Source: Limnohabitans sp. 15K (lineage in GTDB: Bacteria; Pseudomonadota; Gammaproteobacteria; Burkholderiales; Burkholderiaceae_C). From it: a DNA stretch of 64,000 nucleotides. The notes below the pieces were generated by a model, which saw only the letters and a list, made by a program, of their open reading frames with translations, was not told the DNA's origin and made no database searches. Shown here piece by piece: positions 52,366 through 60,997 of this stretch; position 1 is the first letter of the stretch, and every line of letters starts with the position of its first letter. Position numbers and translations under genes: made by a program. The stretch is from the NCBI RefSeq assembly GCF_002778285.1, contig NZ_NESM01000001.1, positions 576,529 to 640,528 of the forward strand. Reading direction: 5' to 3'.

Positions 52366-53510
52366 GCCTGATCAGGCCCTTGCTCGGCCATGCCAGAACC
52401 ACTTTTTTGGTACAAGTCGCTTTGCAGGTATTGGTGACGCACTCGGCGCAATGCCACCAACAAAACGGCGCTGGCGGGCAACGCAATCAACACACCCACA
52501 AAGCCCAGAACCTGGCCAAAAGCCATCAAAGCCAAAATGACGGAGAGTGGATGTAGGCCAATGCGCTCCCCCACCAAGCGGGGCGTGAGCACAAAACTTT
52601 CGATCAACTGCCCCAATCCGAAGACCACGGCCACCATGACCAACGCTTGCGCTGAAGCAAACTGCAACAAACCCGCCAACAGGGCCAACACCAAGCCCAA
52701 ACCAAAACCCAAGTAAGGCACGAACACCGCCAAACCGGTGAACACCCCAATGGGCAAGGCCAAGTCCAAGCCAAACAGCTTGAGTCCGACCGAATAAAAG
52801 ACCGCCAAAACCAGCATCACCAACATCTGTCCGCGCAAATACTCGCCCAGCACCTGGTCACATTCGTGCATGAAACCATCAAAACGCCCGCGCCACGATG
52901 GCGGCACCAATTCGAGCACGTTGTTGACCAAGCGCGTCCAGTCGTAAAGCATGTAAAAAAGGGCCACCGGCACCAACACCACATAACCGGCCACAGCCAA
53001 AGCCGCACTGCCGCCGAGCTTCAGGGAGGACATGAGCGGGGCCCACCAGTCCTCACGGTTGGCACTCAAATAAACCAGCAATTGGTTTTTGAGGTCTCGA
53101 AAATCCAGCGAGACAGTCAAGCCCAACTGCATCAGCAGTGGGTTGATGGCATCGCCCAAACGGTCTAGCAACAAAGGCAATTGCTGCTGAAGCAAAGGCC
53201 ATTCACGCAGCAAAATCGGAACCAAGAGCAGCAAAATGCCCAGCAGCGCCAACAGCGCCAGCGCTTCAATGAGCACCACCGCGATGGCCCGAGGCAATCG
53301 GCCGCGGGCCAAGCCTTCCAGCTTGAGCACCAAGGGGTGAAGCACATAGGCCAAAACGGCGGCGATGACAAAAGGCGCTAACACGGGGGCCAGCAACCAA
53401 AAAACCAGCGCAGCAACCAAGGCCACGCCCAGCCATGCGGCCAATCGGGTCATTAAAAATGGCAAAGGTGCTTGCAAGTGAGGTTCGTCTTTGGCGTGGT
53501 TGGATTTCAA
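52362..53510 (-). CDS. AI-2E family transporter (TqsA/PerM-like membrane protein)
   Basis: 382 residues with about eight membrane segments in the AI-2E layout: [31 protein letters not shown], then a long amphipathic region, [22 protein letters not shown], and [26 protein letters not shown], then [22 protein letters not shown]. coli homologues export autoinducer-2 or are of unknown role (PerM). First gene of the hda/HAD/pcnB/folK chain; its start region overlaps the purM leader on the other strand, leaving about 100 nt for divergent promoters. Confidence 0.88.
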   Translation of the reverse strand: MKSNHAKDEPHLQAPLPFLMTRLAAWLGVALVAALVFWLLAPVLAPFVIAAVLAYVLHPLVLKLEGLARGRLPRAIAVVLIEALALLALLGILLLLVPILLREWPLLQQQLPLLLDRLGDAINPLLMQLGLTVSLDFRDLKNQLLVYLSANREDWWAPLMSSLKLGGSAALAVAGYVVLVPVALFYMLYDWTRLVNNVLELVPPSWRGRFDGFMHECDQVLGEYLRGQMLVMLVLAVFYSVGLKLFGLDLALPIGVFTGLAVFVPYLGFGLGLVLALLAGLLQFASAQALVMVAVVFGLGQLIESFVLTPRLVGERIGLHPLSVILALMAFGQVLGFVGVLIALPASAVLLVALRRVRHQYLQSDLYQKSGSGMAEQGPDQA

Positions 53511-53610
53511 GCGGTCAGGGTCAACCCTTAAAATAGACTCAGATTTTAGTCTGCCAGCCCGTTTATTGGCCCCTCATTCTCCAATTACATGCCCCATGGG
53601 GGCCAAAACC

Positions 53611-54642
53611 ATGAGTCAAACTCCACTTTCCTACAAAGACGCCGGCGTCGACATCGTCGCGGGCGATGCCCTGGTTGAGCGCATCAAACCTCTGGCCAAA
53701 AAAACCATGCGCGAAGGCGTGCTGGCCGGCATCGGCGGTTTTGGCGCACTTTTTGAAGTGCCCAAGCGCTACAAAGAACCCGTGTTGGTCAGCGGCACCG
53801 ACGGCGTGGGCACCAAACTCAAGCTGGCATTTGAATGGAACATGCACGACACCGTGGGCATTGACCTGGTGGCCATGAGCGTGAACGACGTGTTGGTGCA
53901 AGGCGCTGAACCCTTGTTTTTCCTCGACTACTTTGCCTGCGGCAAGCTGGACGTGGACACGGCAGCGGCCGTGGTGGGCGGCATTGCCAAGGGCTGCGAG
54001 TTGTCAGGTTGTGCCCTGATCGGCGGCGAAACGGCGGAAATGCCCGGCATGTACCCCTCCGGTGAATACGACCTGGCCGGTTTTGCAGTCGGTGCGGTCG
54101 AAAAGTCCAAAATTCTCACGGGTCAAAACGTCAAGGCTGGCGACGTGGTGCTGGGCTTAGCCTCCAGCGGCGTGCACTCCAACGGTTTCAGTCTGGTGCG
54201 CAAGTGCATCGAGCGGGCAGGCAGCAACGCCCCAGCCACACTCGACGGCAAACCCTTCAAGCAAGCACTGATGGAGCCCACACGGCTTTACGTCTTGAAC
54301 GTACTCGCAGCATTGGCCGCCCACCCCATCAAGGCGCTGGCCCACATCACCGGGGGCGGCTTGCTGGAAAACATTCCCCGCGTTTTACCCGAAGGCTTAG
54401 CGGCTCACCTGCAAAAAGGCAGCTGGCCACAAACCGAGTTGTTTGCTTGGCTACAGACCACTGCCGGCATTGACGACATCGAAATGAACCGCACCTTCAA
54501 CAACGGCATTGGCATGGTGGTCGTTTTGGATGCAGCCGAAGCTGAGGGCTGCGCGGCCACTTTGCGCGCAGCCGGTGAGCAGGTCTTCACGATTGGCCGC
54601 ATCGCGGCGCAAGGCGAAGGCGCTCAGGTGGTGGTCGCTTAA
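53611..54642 (+). CDS. purM: phosphoribosylformylglycinamidine cyclo-ligase (AIR synthetase)
   Basis: 343 residues from the ATG at 53611 (GGGGG upstream); longer in-frame starts run into the divergent gene. Conserved PurM text: [34 protein letters not shown] (ATP loop), [59 protein letters not shown] and [16 protein letters not shown]. It closes the imidazole ring in purine synthesis (FGAM to AIR). Convergent with the SirB1 gene. Confidence 0.97.
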   Translation: MSQTPLSYKDAGVDIVAGDALVERIKPLAKKTMREGVLAGIGGFGALFEVPKRYKEPVLVSGTDGVGTKLKLAFEWNMHDTVGIDLVAMSVNDVLVQGAEPLFFLDYFACGKLDVDTAAAVVGGIAKGCELSGCALIGGETAEMPGMYPSGEYDLAGFAVGAVEKSKILTGQNVKAGDVVLGLASSGVHSNGFSLVRKCIERAGSNAPATLDGKPFKQALMEPTRLYVLNVLAALAAHPIKALAHITGGGLLENIPRVLPEGLAAHLQKGSWPQTELFAWLQTTAGIDDIEMNRTFNNGIGMVVVLDAAEAEGCAATLRAAGEQVFTIGRIAAQGEGAQVVVA

Positions 54643-54726
54643 AAAAGCTCTTTTCACTCTTTGATGTCTAAGCCCGTCCACTCTGGACACCACCAGACCC
54701 CATTGGGCCCAGCAGTGGACATGGCA

Positions 54727-55587
54727 TCAAAGGGCTGAAAGTTCGGTCACCCGATTTTTCAGCGCCAAAGTGTCGGGCGCTGAAGGTTCAGCTTCCAAAT
54801 ACACCCGCAAATCTTGCAGCGCTTCGTGCACATGCCCCAATTCGGCATGCACCAAACCCCGGTCACGCCTTTCGGCCCAAACCTCTGGCAACAAAACCAC
54901 CAGACGGTCCAGAACCTGCAGCATGCGGGGCCAATCTTTCTGTGATCGGAAAATTTCTTTCAGGTTGCGCAGCATGCGGGCCAACACATCTCGTGCGGGG
55001 CTAGCTTGCAGGTACAAACCCAGTGGCGTCTCACCCTCATCCAAGTCGGCAGCTGCCGTCTGGTCTACGGGGTCGCGAAAAGGGCTCAACCTTTCCGATA
55101 AATTGTCCAAGCCCAAAGACTCACCCGTGAGCGGGTCCAACACCACCAGTCCATCTCGCAGGGTGACTTTGACCAAAAAATGACCCGGAAAAGAAATGCC
55201 CTGTGCGTGCAAACCCATGGCCTGCGCCAATTCCAGCCAAAGCACGGCCAAAGAAATCGGGATGCCCCTGCGTGTTCTCAGGACCTCATTCAAGTAACTG
55301 TTTTCGGGGGCGTAAAAGTCGTTGGCGTTGGCCCCAAAACCCAAATCTTGGTAAAAAACCTTGGTCAAAATGGCCAGCTGAGTCAGGTCGTCGGCATCCT
55401 CAGGCATACGCGACTGAACCCTGCGCAGCAAACGGGCCACATCGTCCAGAACGTGCTGCACATCCAAACTGGGTTCTTCGTCTTGTGCCAAGCTGGCAGC
55501 AGCTTCCAGCAACGGGAAATGTTCATCGCTTTGCACGAGACTGGCAAAGTAACTGAGCGGGGTGGGTGATGACAAATTCAACAGCAT
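54727..55587 (-). CDS. SirB1-family protein with transglutaminase-like and TPR regions
   Basis: 286 residues. The central domain (about 75-165) carries the SirB1/transglutaminase-like block NSYLNEVLRTRRGIPISLAVLWLELAQAMGLHAQGISFPGHFLVKV, but the Cys of true transglutaminases is Ser/Ala-like here, so it is probably non-enzymatic. The C-terminal 90 residues form TPR-like helical repeats (WPRMLQVLDRLVVLLPEVWAERRDRGLVHAELG). Function of the family is unresolved. 18 nt after murJ on the same strand. Confidence 0.8.
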   Translation of the reverse strand: MLLNLSSPTPLSYFASLVQSDEHFPLLEAAASLAQDEEPSLDVQHVLDDVARLLRRVQSRMPEDADDLTQLAILTKVFYQDLGFGANANDFYAPENSYLNEVLRTRRGIPISLAVLWLELAQAMGLHAQGISFPGHFLVKVTLRDGLVVLDPLTGESLGLDNLSERLSPFRDPVDQTAAADLDEGETPLGLYLQASPARDVLARMLRNLKEIFRSQKDWPRMLQVLDRLVVLLPEVWAERRDRGLVHAELGHVHEALQDLRVYLEAEPSAPDTLALKNRVTELSAL

Positions 55588-55605
55588 GTCTGTTCCGGAT
55601 AGCCG

Positions 55606-57171
55606 TCAGCGTTTGAGAAAGGCTTTGAGCCGCAGTCCTGTGGCCCACAAAACGCCAAAGTAAAGCAAGGCAGAACAGAGCAAAACGCCCAACATCCAGC
55701 CGATGCGCAGCCAGGCCTCTTGTCGCATGGCCACCCAAGGCAAATGGTTCGCAGCGAACCACAGCAAGCCTGTCAACAAGCCCGTAGCCAAGAGCACCTG
55801 AAAGCCAAAGCGCCACCAACCGGGCTGCGGCTTGTAACTGCCCCGGCGCAGCAGGCCCACCAGCAGCCACAATGCATTGACCAGCGCGCCCAAGCCAATG
55901 GACAGTGCCAGCCCAGCATGTGCCAAATACGGCACCAACAGCACATTGAAAATTTGGGTGAGCACCAGCACCACCACCGCGATGCGCACCGGGGTGCGGA
56001 TGTCCTGACTGGCGTAGTACCCTGGGGCCAGCACCTTGATGGCCACCAAGCCCAGCAAGCCCACACCGTAGCCCGTCAGGGCCAAAGTGGTTTGCTGCAC
56101 ATCACGGTCGGTAAAAGCACCATAGTGGTAGAGAACCGACACGAGCGGTTGCGAAAACACCAGCAAAGCCGCAGCACAAGGCAGCGCCAGCAGCAAGACC
56201 AGCCGCAGACCCCAGTCGAGCATGGCCGCGTAACGCTCGCTGTCGCCTGTGGCTTTGGCCGCTGCCAATTGCGGCATCAAGACAGCACCCAAAGCCACAC
56301 CCAAAATGGCCGTCGGAAACTCCATCAAGCGGTCAGCGTAAGTCAACCAACTCACGCTGCCCGGCGCCAAATGCGAGGCAATCTGTGTGTTGATGAGCAA
56401 GGAAATTTGCGCCACACCGACACCCAGCAAGGCCGGACCCATCAAGCGCAGGATGTTCAAGGTGGCAGGGTTGGTCCAGGCCTTTTTGACGGCGGACGGA
56501 CGCACGCCAATGCGGGGCAACAAGCCCAAGCGGGCCAAGGCCGGAATTTGCACCATCAACTGCAAAAAACCACCCAGCATCACGCCCACAGGCAGCGCAT
56601 AAATGGCCTCGATCCCTTGGCGGCTGAGCCAGGGCGCCAACAGCCACGCAGCAGCAATCACACAAACATTGAGCAGCACGGGCGTGGCCGCAGGAACGGC
56701 AAAGCGCTTCCAGGTGTTCAAAATGCCGGCCGACAAGGCCACCATGGACATGAAGGCAATGTAGGGGAACATCCAGCGCGTCATGTTCGTGGCCGCGCCA
56801 TAACCCCGGGCATCTTGTTGCAAGCCACTGGCCATAGCCCATACCAACCAAGGTGAGACCAACACCCCTAAAACCGATAGGGCCAAGACCGACCAAGCCA
56901 AGGCGGTGGCCACGCTGTCGATCACTTCTTTGGTGGCCTCTTCGCCGTGTTGGGCTCGGCTGGCGGCCAAAACCGGTACAAATGCTTGGCTGAAGGCGCC
57001 TTCTGCGAACAGCCGGCGAAACAAATTGGGGATTCGGAAAGCCACGTTGAAGGCATCGGTCAGGGCGCTGGCACCGAACATCGAGGCGATCAGCAACTCG
57101 CGCACCAAACCCGTCACCCGGGAGGCCAGGGTGAAAATCGATACAACAGAGGCAGATCGGAGAAGGCTCAC
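55606..57171 (-). CDS. murJ: lipid II flippase MurJ (MviN)
   Basis: 521 residues with about 14 membrane segments. MATE/MOP-fold signatures: SVVSIFTLASRVTGLVRELLIASMFGASALTDAF near the N-terminus with the conserved Arg-rich loop IPNLFRRLFAEGAFSQAFVPVLA, and GVGVAQISLLINTQIASHLAPGSVSWLTYADRLMEFP in the middle. MurJ moves lipid-linked peptidoglycan precursor across the inner membrane and is essential. It diverges from rpsT across 167 nt, a position conserved in many betaproteobacteria. Confidence 0.95.
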   Translation of the reverse strand: MSLLRSASVVSIFTLASRVTGLVRELLIASMFGASALTDAFNVAFRIPNLFRRLFAEGAFSQAFVPVLAASRAQHGEEATKEVIDSVATALAWSVLALSVLGVLVSPWLVWAMASGLQQDARGYGAATNMTRWMFPYIAFMSMVALSAGILNTWKRFAVPAATPVLLNVCVIAAAWLLAPWLSRQGIEAIYALPVGVMLGGFLQLMVQIPALARLGLLPRIGVRPSAVKKAWTNPATLNILRLMGPALLGVGVAQISLLINTQIASHLAPGSVSWLTYADRLMEFPTAILGVALGAVLMPQLAAAKATGDSERYAAMLDWGLRLVLLLALPCAAALLVFSQPLVSVLYHYGAFTDRDVQQTTLALTGYGVGLLGLVAIKVLAPGYYASQDIRTPVRIAVVVLVLTQIFNVLLVPYLAHAGLALSIGLGALVNALWLLVGLLRRGSYKPQPGWWRFGFQVLLATGLLTGLLWFAANHLPWVAMRQEAWLRIGWMLGVLLCSALLYFGVLWATGLRLKAFLKR

Positions 57172-57286
57172 AGTGGCCGAGTGTAGCGGCCCCCTGATCC
57201 GTCCAAAGCCTTATTCAATGGATGTTCACACCAGACCCTTGCACTTTGGGCGTGATGGGAGCGTCATCAAGCCGTTTGAGCTCTGC

Positions 57287-57292
57287 TAGAAT
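57287..57292 (+). promoter_or_regulatory. candidate -10 box for rpsT
   Basis: TAGAAT at 57287-57292, 46 nt upstream of the rpsT ATG, resembles a sigma-70 -10 hexamer. No good -35 is seen at 17 nt, so the call is tentative. Confidence 0.3.
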
Positions 57293-57338
57293 GCTGGGTT
57301 CGCTGGACATCATCCTCAGACACTGAAAGAACTTATAT

Positions 57339-57641
57339 ATGGCATCCGCTAAACCTAAAAAGAAAAACCCCCGTCTTGCTTCCGGCCGTAAACGCGTCCG
57401 CCAAGACGTCAAAATCAACGCTGCGAACTCTTCGCTGCGCTCCAAATACCGCACTGCTGTGAAAAACGTCGAAAAAGCCGTTGCAGCAGGCGACAAGACC
57501 AAAGCCACAGAGTTGTTTGCCAAGATGCAAACCGTGGTGGACATCATTGCCGACAAGGGCATCTTCCACAAAAACAAGGCCGCTCGTGACAAGAGCCGCC
57601 TGAGCGCCAAAGTCAAGACTTTGGCCCTCGCCGCAGCCTGA
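57339..57641 (+). CDS. rpsT: 30S ribosomal protein S20
   Basis: 100 residues, highly basic and helical. Family text: [42 protein letters not shown], then [32 protein letters not shown]. bS20 binds 16S rRNA early in 30S assembly and is often autoregulated at translation. Divergent from murJ and followed by a strong terminator about 80 nt downstream. Confidence 0.97.
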   Translation: MASAKPKKKNPRLASGRKRVRQDVKINAANSSLRSKYRTAVKNVEKAVAAGDKTKATELFAKMQTVVDIIADKGIFHKNKAARDKSRLSAKVKTLALAAA

Positions 57642-57718
57642 TCCGCTCCAACAGATCAACAGCCCGGCGAGGCTCAGTCCTCGCTGCCGTTTGAAACGGG
57701 TGCGCTGTCCGCGAAAAC

Positions 57719-57753
57719 TGAACCGCCCAGGTGTAAACCTTGGCGGTTTTTTT
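57719..57753 (+). terminator. rho-independent terminator after rpsT
   Basis: AACCGCC-C-AGGT pairs with ACCT-T-GGCGGTT around GTAA, followed by seven T (through 57753). Confidence 0.92.
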
Positions 57754-57798
57754 ATGCCTCATTGGCAACTTGAAGCGGGTGTTCGGCATTTGGCTAAG

Positions 57799-57879
57799 GC
57801 TGAGTTGGGGCCATCGCCGGGCTCCTCATGACTCGCTTCGCTCGTAGAAATCGTCACCCGGCAATGGCCCCAACTCAGC
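57799..57879. repeat. large intergenic inverted repeat
   Basis: Left arm 57799-57821 and right arm 57857-57879, 23 nt each with a single mismatch, separated by 35 nt. Each arm includes GTTGGGGCC or its complement GGCCCCAAC. The spacer carries the short repeat CTCG-CTTCG-CTCG. Placed between two terminators, it is not needed for termination and may be a copy of a dispersed palindromic element. Confidence 0.85.
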
Positions 57880-57900
57880 GCGGTTCATCAGGGCTTCTGT

Positions 57901-57910
57901 CCCCCCCCCC
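57901..57910. repeat. homopolymer tract of ten C
   Basis: An uninterrupted C10 run in non-coding sequence, the longest mononucleotide tract I see in the window. It is a possible slippage site or a sequencing-length uncertainty. Confidence 0.9.
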
Positions 57911-57927
57911 AGGAAATCGGAACCAAC

Positions 57928-57949
57928 AAAAAACCGCCCAAAGGCGGTT
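57928..57949 (-). terminator. rho-independent terminator after the DUF3579 gene
   Basis: On the minus strand AACCGCC-TTTG-GGCGGTT is followed by a T-run (A-run at 57928-57933 on the plus strand), 12 nt past the stop codon. Confidence 0.9.
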
Positions 57950-57960
57950 GGTTGTGAGTC

Positions 57961-58281
57961 TTATTTTTTGGGCGGCAGATCGGGCAACAAACAGGCTTCA
58001 GCCACTTGCAAGCCATTGTCTCTGGCGAAATTCATGACAAAGTCCCATGCCATCACGTCGTAATCGCGCAGGTCATGGTGCACCACCACGCATTTGACGT
58101 TGCCCATGGTGGTGGGAATGCACCAAGGGGAATAGCTCAAGTGACTGCCCGGGACGGCGCCGCCGGGACGAAATTGGCTCATCACGCCTGCCAAGCGTTC
58201 AGCCCAGTCGCTGGGTCTGAATGTCTTTCCGTCCTCGGTGATGCCCTGGATGAAGACTTCTTTGGCAGTGTTGGAGACCAT
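57961..58281 (-). CDS. DUF3579 domain-containing protein
   Basis: 106 residues, soluble, no signal peptide. It matches my recollection of DUF3579: KEVFIQGITEDGKTFRPSDWAERLAGVMSQF, YSPWCIPTTMGNVKCVVVHHDLRDYDVMAWDFVMNFARDNGLQV. The family is restricted to betaproteobacteria and relatives and commonly sits beside argD, as here (divergent, 187 nt). Molecular function unknown. One Cys pair region (CIP, CVVV) and a His-His-Asp stretch are the only polar clusters. Confidence 0.85.
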   Translation of the reverse strand: MVSNTAKEVFIQGITEDGKTFRPSDWAERLAGVMSQFRPGGAVPGSHLSYSPWCIPTTMGNVKCVVVHHDLRDYDVMAWDFVMNFARDNGLQVAEACLLPDLPPKK

Positions 58282-58351
58282 CGGATAGAAGGGGTGAAGT
58301 GGACACCAAAAGCACCGGGATCGCCACTGCTTTCGTTAGATAGGTATTGTA

Positions 58352-58363
58352 TCTTATATAAGA
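58352..58363. promoter_or_regulatory. perfect 12-bp palindrome upstream of argD
   Basis: TCTTATATAAGA is self-complementary and lies in the 187-nt divergent gap between DUF3579 and argD, preceded by TTGTA. It could be an operator (GntR-type sites can look like this) or overlap an AT-rich -10 element for either gene. Confidence 0.5.
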
Positions 58364-58468
58364 CTTCAGGCTTGTGACAGTCGACATCCAACAGCCACAC
58401 AAAGCCTCTAAAATATTCCTCTAACGGCCCTCCACCATTGGGCCGATTTTTATTTCAGGAGTTCACGC

Positions 58469-59671
58469 ATGACCGCTCACATTGAAGCCGCCTCACCGCA
58501 CACCATGAACACCTATGGCCGACTGCCGATCGCACTCAGCCATGGTCAAGGTTGCCGAGTTTGGGACGTCAATGGCAAGGAGTACCTCGACGCATTGGCC
58601 GGTATTGCCGTGAACACGCTGGGCCACAACCACCCGGAATTCGCCCCCGCGCTGCAGGACCAGATCGGCAAGATCATCCACACCTGCAACTACTTCCATG
58701 TGCCCAACGCCGAAGTGCTGGCGGCCAAGCTGGTCGAGTTGTCGGGCATGACGAATGTGTTTTTTTGCAACTCGGGTCTGGAGGCCAACGAAGCGGCCAT
58801 CAAACTGGCGCGGAAGTTCGGACACGACAAGGGCATCACGAACCCCAAGATCGTCGTCTACGAAAAAGCCTTCCACGGCCGCAGCATCGCCACACTCAGC
58901 GCCACGGCCAATGTGAAACTGCAGCAGGGCTTTGGTCCCATGCTCGAAGGATTCGTGCGTGTGCCCCTCAACGACATCGAGGCGCTGAAAAAAGCCACCG
59001 TCAACGACCCCGATGTGGTGGCCGTGTTCTTTGAAACCATCCAGGGCGAAGGCGGCATCAACCCGATGCGTGCCGATTACCTGCGCGAAGTGCGCGCCCT
59101 GTGCGACCAGCAAGACTGGCTCTTGATGATTGACGAAGTTCAGTGCGGCATTGGCCGCACTGGCAAATGGTTTGCCCACCAGTGGGCGGGCATCGTGCCC
59201 GATGTTATGCCGCTGGCCAAGGGCCTGGGTTCGGGCGTGCCGATTGGTGCTGTGGTAGCGGGCCCCAAGGCCGCCAACATCTTTCAGCCCGGCAACCACG
59301 GCACCACCTTTGGGGGAAACCCGCTGGCCATGCGTGCCGGTGTGGAAACCATCCGCATCATGGAAAAAGACGACCTGCTGGGCAACGCTGCACGCCTGGG
59401 TGCCCACTTCCACGACAAACTGACCGCTGCATTGAGCGGCCAAAAGGGCATCAAGGAAATCCGTGGCCAAGGCCTAATGATCGGCATCGAATTCGATCGG
59501 CCTTGCGGTGTCCTGCTCAAACAGGCCGCCGACGCGGGTCTGATCATCAACGTGACCGCCGACACCGTGGTGCGCCTCTTGCCTCCCCTGATCATGACCT
59601 CCGCCGAAGCGGACGAGGTGCTGAGCATCCTCTTGCCGCTGATCAAAGCGTTTTTGGCAGAACAAGCATGA
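58469..59671 (+). CDS. argD: acetylornithine aminotransferase
   Basis: 400 residues, PLP fold-type I class III aminotransferase. NTYGRLPIALSHGQGCRVWDVNGKEYLD, NSGLEANEAAIKLAR, AFHGRSIATLSATAN, MIDEVQCGIGRTGKWFA and the PLP lysine Lys251 in MPLAKGLGSG. It transaminates N-acetylglutamate semialdehyde in arginine synthesis, and may also act on succinyldiaminopimelate. AGGAG precedes the ATG. The stop overlaps the argF start (ATGA), so the two arginine genes are coupled. Confidence 0.95.
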   Translation: MTAHIEAASPHTMNTYGRLPIALSHGQGCRVWDVNGKEYLDALAGIAVNTLGHNHPEFAPALQDQIGKIIHTCNYFHVPNAEVLAAKLVELSGMTNVFFCNSGLEANEAAIKLARKFGHDKGITNPKIVVYEKAFHGRSIATLSATANVKLQQGFGPMLEGFVRVPLNDIEALKKATVNDPDVVAVFFETIQGEGGINPMRADYLREVRALCDQQDWLLMIDEVQCGIGRTGKWFAHQWAGIVPDVMPLAKGLGSGVPIGAVVAGPKAANIFQPGNHGTTFGGNPLAMRAGVETIRIMEKDDLLGNAARLGAHFHDKLTAALSGQKGIKEIRGQGLMIGIEFDRPCGVLLKQAADAGLIINVTADTVVRLLPPLIMTSAEADEVLSILLPLIKAFLAEQA

Positions 59672-60606
59672 GCGTTCAGTCCCCCGTGCCCGTGCGGCAC
59701 TACCTGCAGTTCACCGACTTGAGCGCCGAAGAATACGCGCACGTATTCGCCCGTGCCGCCGAGATCAAGCGCAAGTTCAAGGCTTACGAAAAATACCACC
59801 CGCTGGCCGACCGCACGCTGGCCATGATCTTTGAAAAAGCCAGCACCCGCACCCGCGTGAGCTTTGAAGCGGGCATGTACCAACTCGGCGGCTCGGTGGT
59901 CCACCTGACCACGGGCGACAGCCAGCTGGGCCGCTCCGAGCCCATCGAAGACAGCGCCCGCGTGATCAGCCGCATGACCGACCTCGTCATGATCCGCACT
60001 TACGGTCAAGACAAAATCGTTCGCTTTGCCTCGCATTCGCGCGTGCCGGTCATCAACGGGCTGACCAACGAATACCACCCCTGCCAGATCCTGGCAGACA
60101 TCTTCACCTACATCGAGCACCGGGGCTCCATTCAGGGGAAAACTGTGGCTTGGGTGGGCGACGGAAACAACATGGCCAACACCTGGCTGCAAGCGGCCGA
60201 ATTGTTGGGCTTCACGCTCCACCTGAGCACGCCCAGCGGCTACGAAGTCGACCAGGCCGTGGCCGGTTTGCGCAGCGCTGACTGCTACAAAATTTTCAAA
60301 GACCCAGAAGACGCCTGCCGAGGCGCAGACCTGGTCACCACCGACGTGTGGACCAGCATGGGGTATGAGGCCGAGAACGAAGCACGCAAGAAAGCCTTTG
60401 CCGACTGGTGCGTAGACGAAGCCATGATGCAAGTCGCTAAGCCCGATGCCCTGTTCATGCACTGCCTGCCCGCCCACCGCGGCGAAGAAGTCAGCGCCGA
60501 AGTCATCGACGGCCCGCAATCGGTCGTCTGGGACGAAGCTGAAAACCGCCTGCATGTGCAAAAAGCACTCATGGAGTTTTTGCTCTTGGGCCGCATAAAC
60601 TCTTAA
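59668..60606 (+). CDS. argF: ornithine carbamoyltransferase
   Basis: 312 residues from the ATG at 59668 inside the argD stop; a much longer open frame to 59143 is argD sequence in another phase. Carbamoyl-phosphate site STRTRVSFE, HSRVPVINGLTNEYHPCQILAD, WVGDGNNMANTW and the ornithine/citrulline site MHCLPAHRGEEV. It makes citrulline from ornithine. Short 14-nt gap to the YkgJ-family gene. Confidence 0.96.
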   Translation: MSVQSPVPVRHYLQFTDLSAEEYAHVFARAAEIKRKFKAYEKYHPLADRTLAMIFEKASTRTRVSFEAGMYQLGGSVVHLTTGDSQLGRSEPIEDSARVISRMTDLVMIRTYGQDKIVRFASHSRVPVINGLTNEYHPCQILADIFTYIEHRGSIQGKTVAWVGDGNNMANTWLQAAELLGFTLHLSTPSGYEVDQAVAGLRSADCYKIFKDPEDACRGADLVTTDVWTSMGYEAENEARKKAFADWCVDEAMMQVAKPDALFMHCLPAHRGEEVSAEVIDGPQSVVWDEAENRLHVQKALMEFLLLGRINS

Positions 60607-60620
60607 CAATTCCGCCTGAC

Positions 60621-60929
60621 ATGTCCGCCTGCACCACCTGCGGCGCTTGCTGCGTGAGCTTCCGGGTGGATTTTTCGGTCTTCGAATACGAAGAAGGCGG
60701 CGGCGATGTGCCCGCCGGGCTGGCCTCGCCCATCACCGAGCACACCTGCCGCATGCGCGGTACCGACCACAGCCCGCCGCGTTGCGCGGCGCTCTATGGA
60801 AAAACGGGCGAAAAAGCCATTTGTGGCATCTACGAATGGCGCCCCTCGCCCTGCCGCGAGTTTGAAGAAGGCAGCCCTGCTTGCGAGCAAGCGCGTCGCC
60901 GCCAAGGCCTGCCCGCACTGAACTCCTGA
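60621..60929 (+). CDS. YkgJ-family cysteine-cluster protein
   Basis: 102 residues with nine cysteines. The Zn/Fe-binding-type pattern is CTTCGACC near the N-terminus, then CRMRG, RCAALYG, and CGIYEWRPSPCREF. The last block is the family hallmark (CxIYxxRPxxCRxF). Function is unknown; a metal or Fe-S site is usually assumed. It lies 14 nt after argF and about 70 nt before kynB on the same strand, so it may ride on either transcript. Confidence 0.85.
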   Translation: MSACTTCGACCVSFRVDFSVFEYEEGGGDVPAGLASPITEHTCRMRGTDHSPPRCAALYGKTGEKAICGIYEWRPSPCREFEEGSPACEQARRRQGLPALNS

Positions 60930-60997
60930 AGTCTTTTTGATGTGTGTTGGAAATAACCGACACCACGGTTTTTTGTGGGGTGCTACCTTCGCACACC

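Larger units (their letters stand above)
57642..57960. other. 319-nt gene-free region between rpsT and DUF3579
   Basis: No coding frame is credible. In order it holds the rpsT terminator (57719-57753), a 23-bp near-perfect inverted repeat with a 35-nt spacer (57799-57879), a run of ten C (57901-57910) and a terminator for the minus-strand DUF3579 gene (57928-57949). Confidence 0.85.

Noticed and set aside
57799..57879. Integron attC site, because the arms contain GTTGGGG and CCCCAAC
   Set aside because: The core orientation is opposite to attC (which reads RYYYAAC then GTTRRRY), the arms are almost perfectly matched without the usual bulges, and no integrase or cassette is present.
58493..59470. 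Minus-strand open frame of over 300 codons opposite argD
   Set aside because: ArgD on the plus strand is complete and highly conserved; the antisense product is unrecognisable.
59284..60609. Minus-strand open frame of over 400 codons opposite argD/argF
   Set aside because: Lies wholly over conserved argD and argF coding sequence and has no motif of its own.
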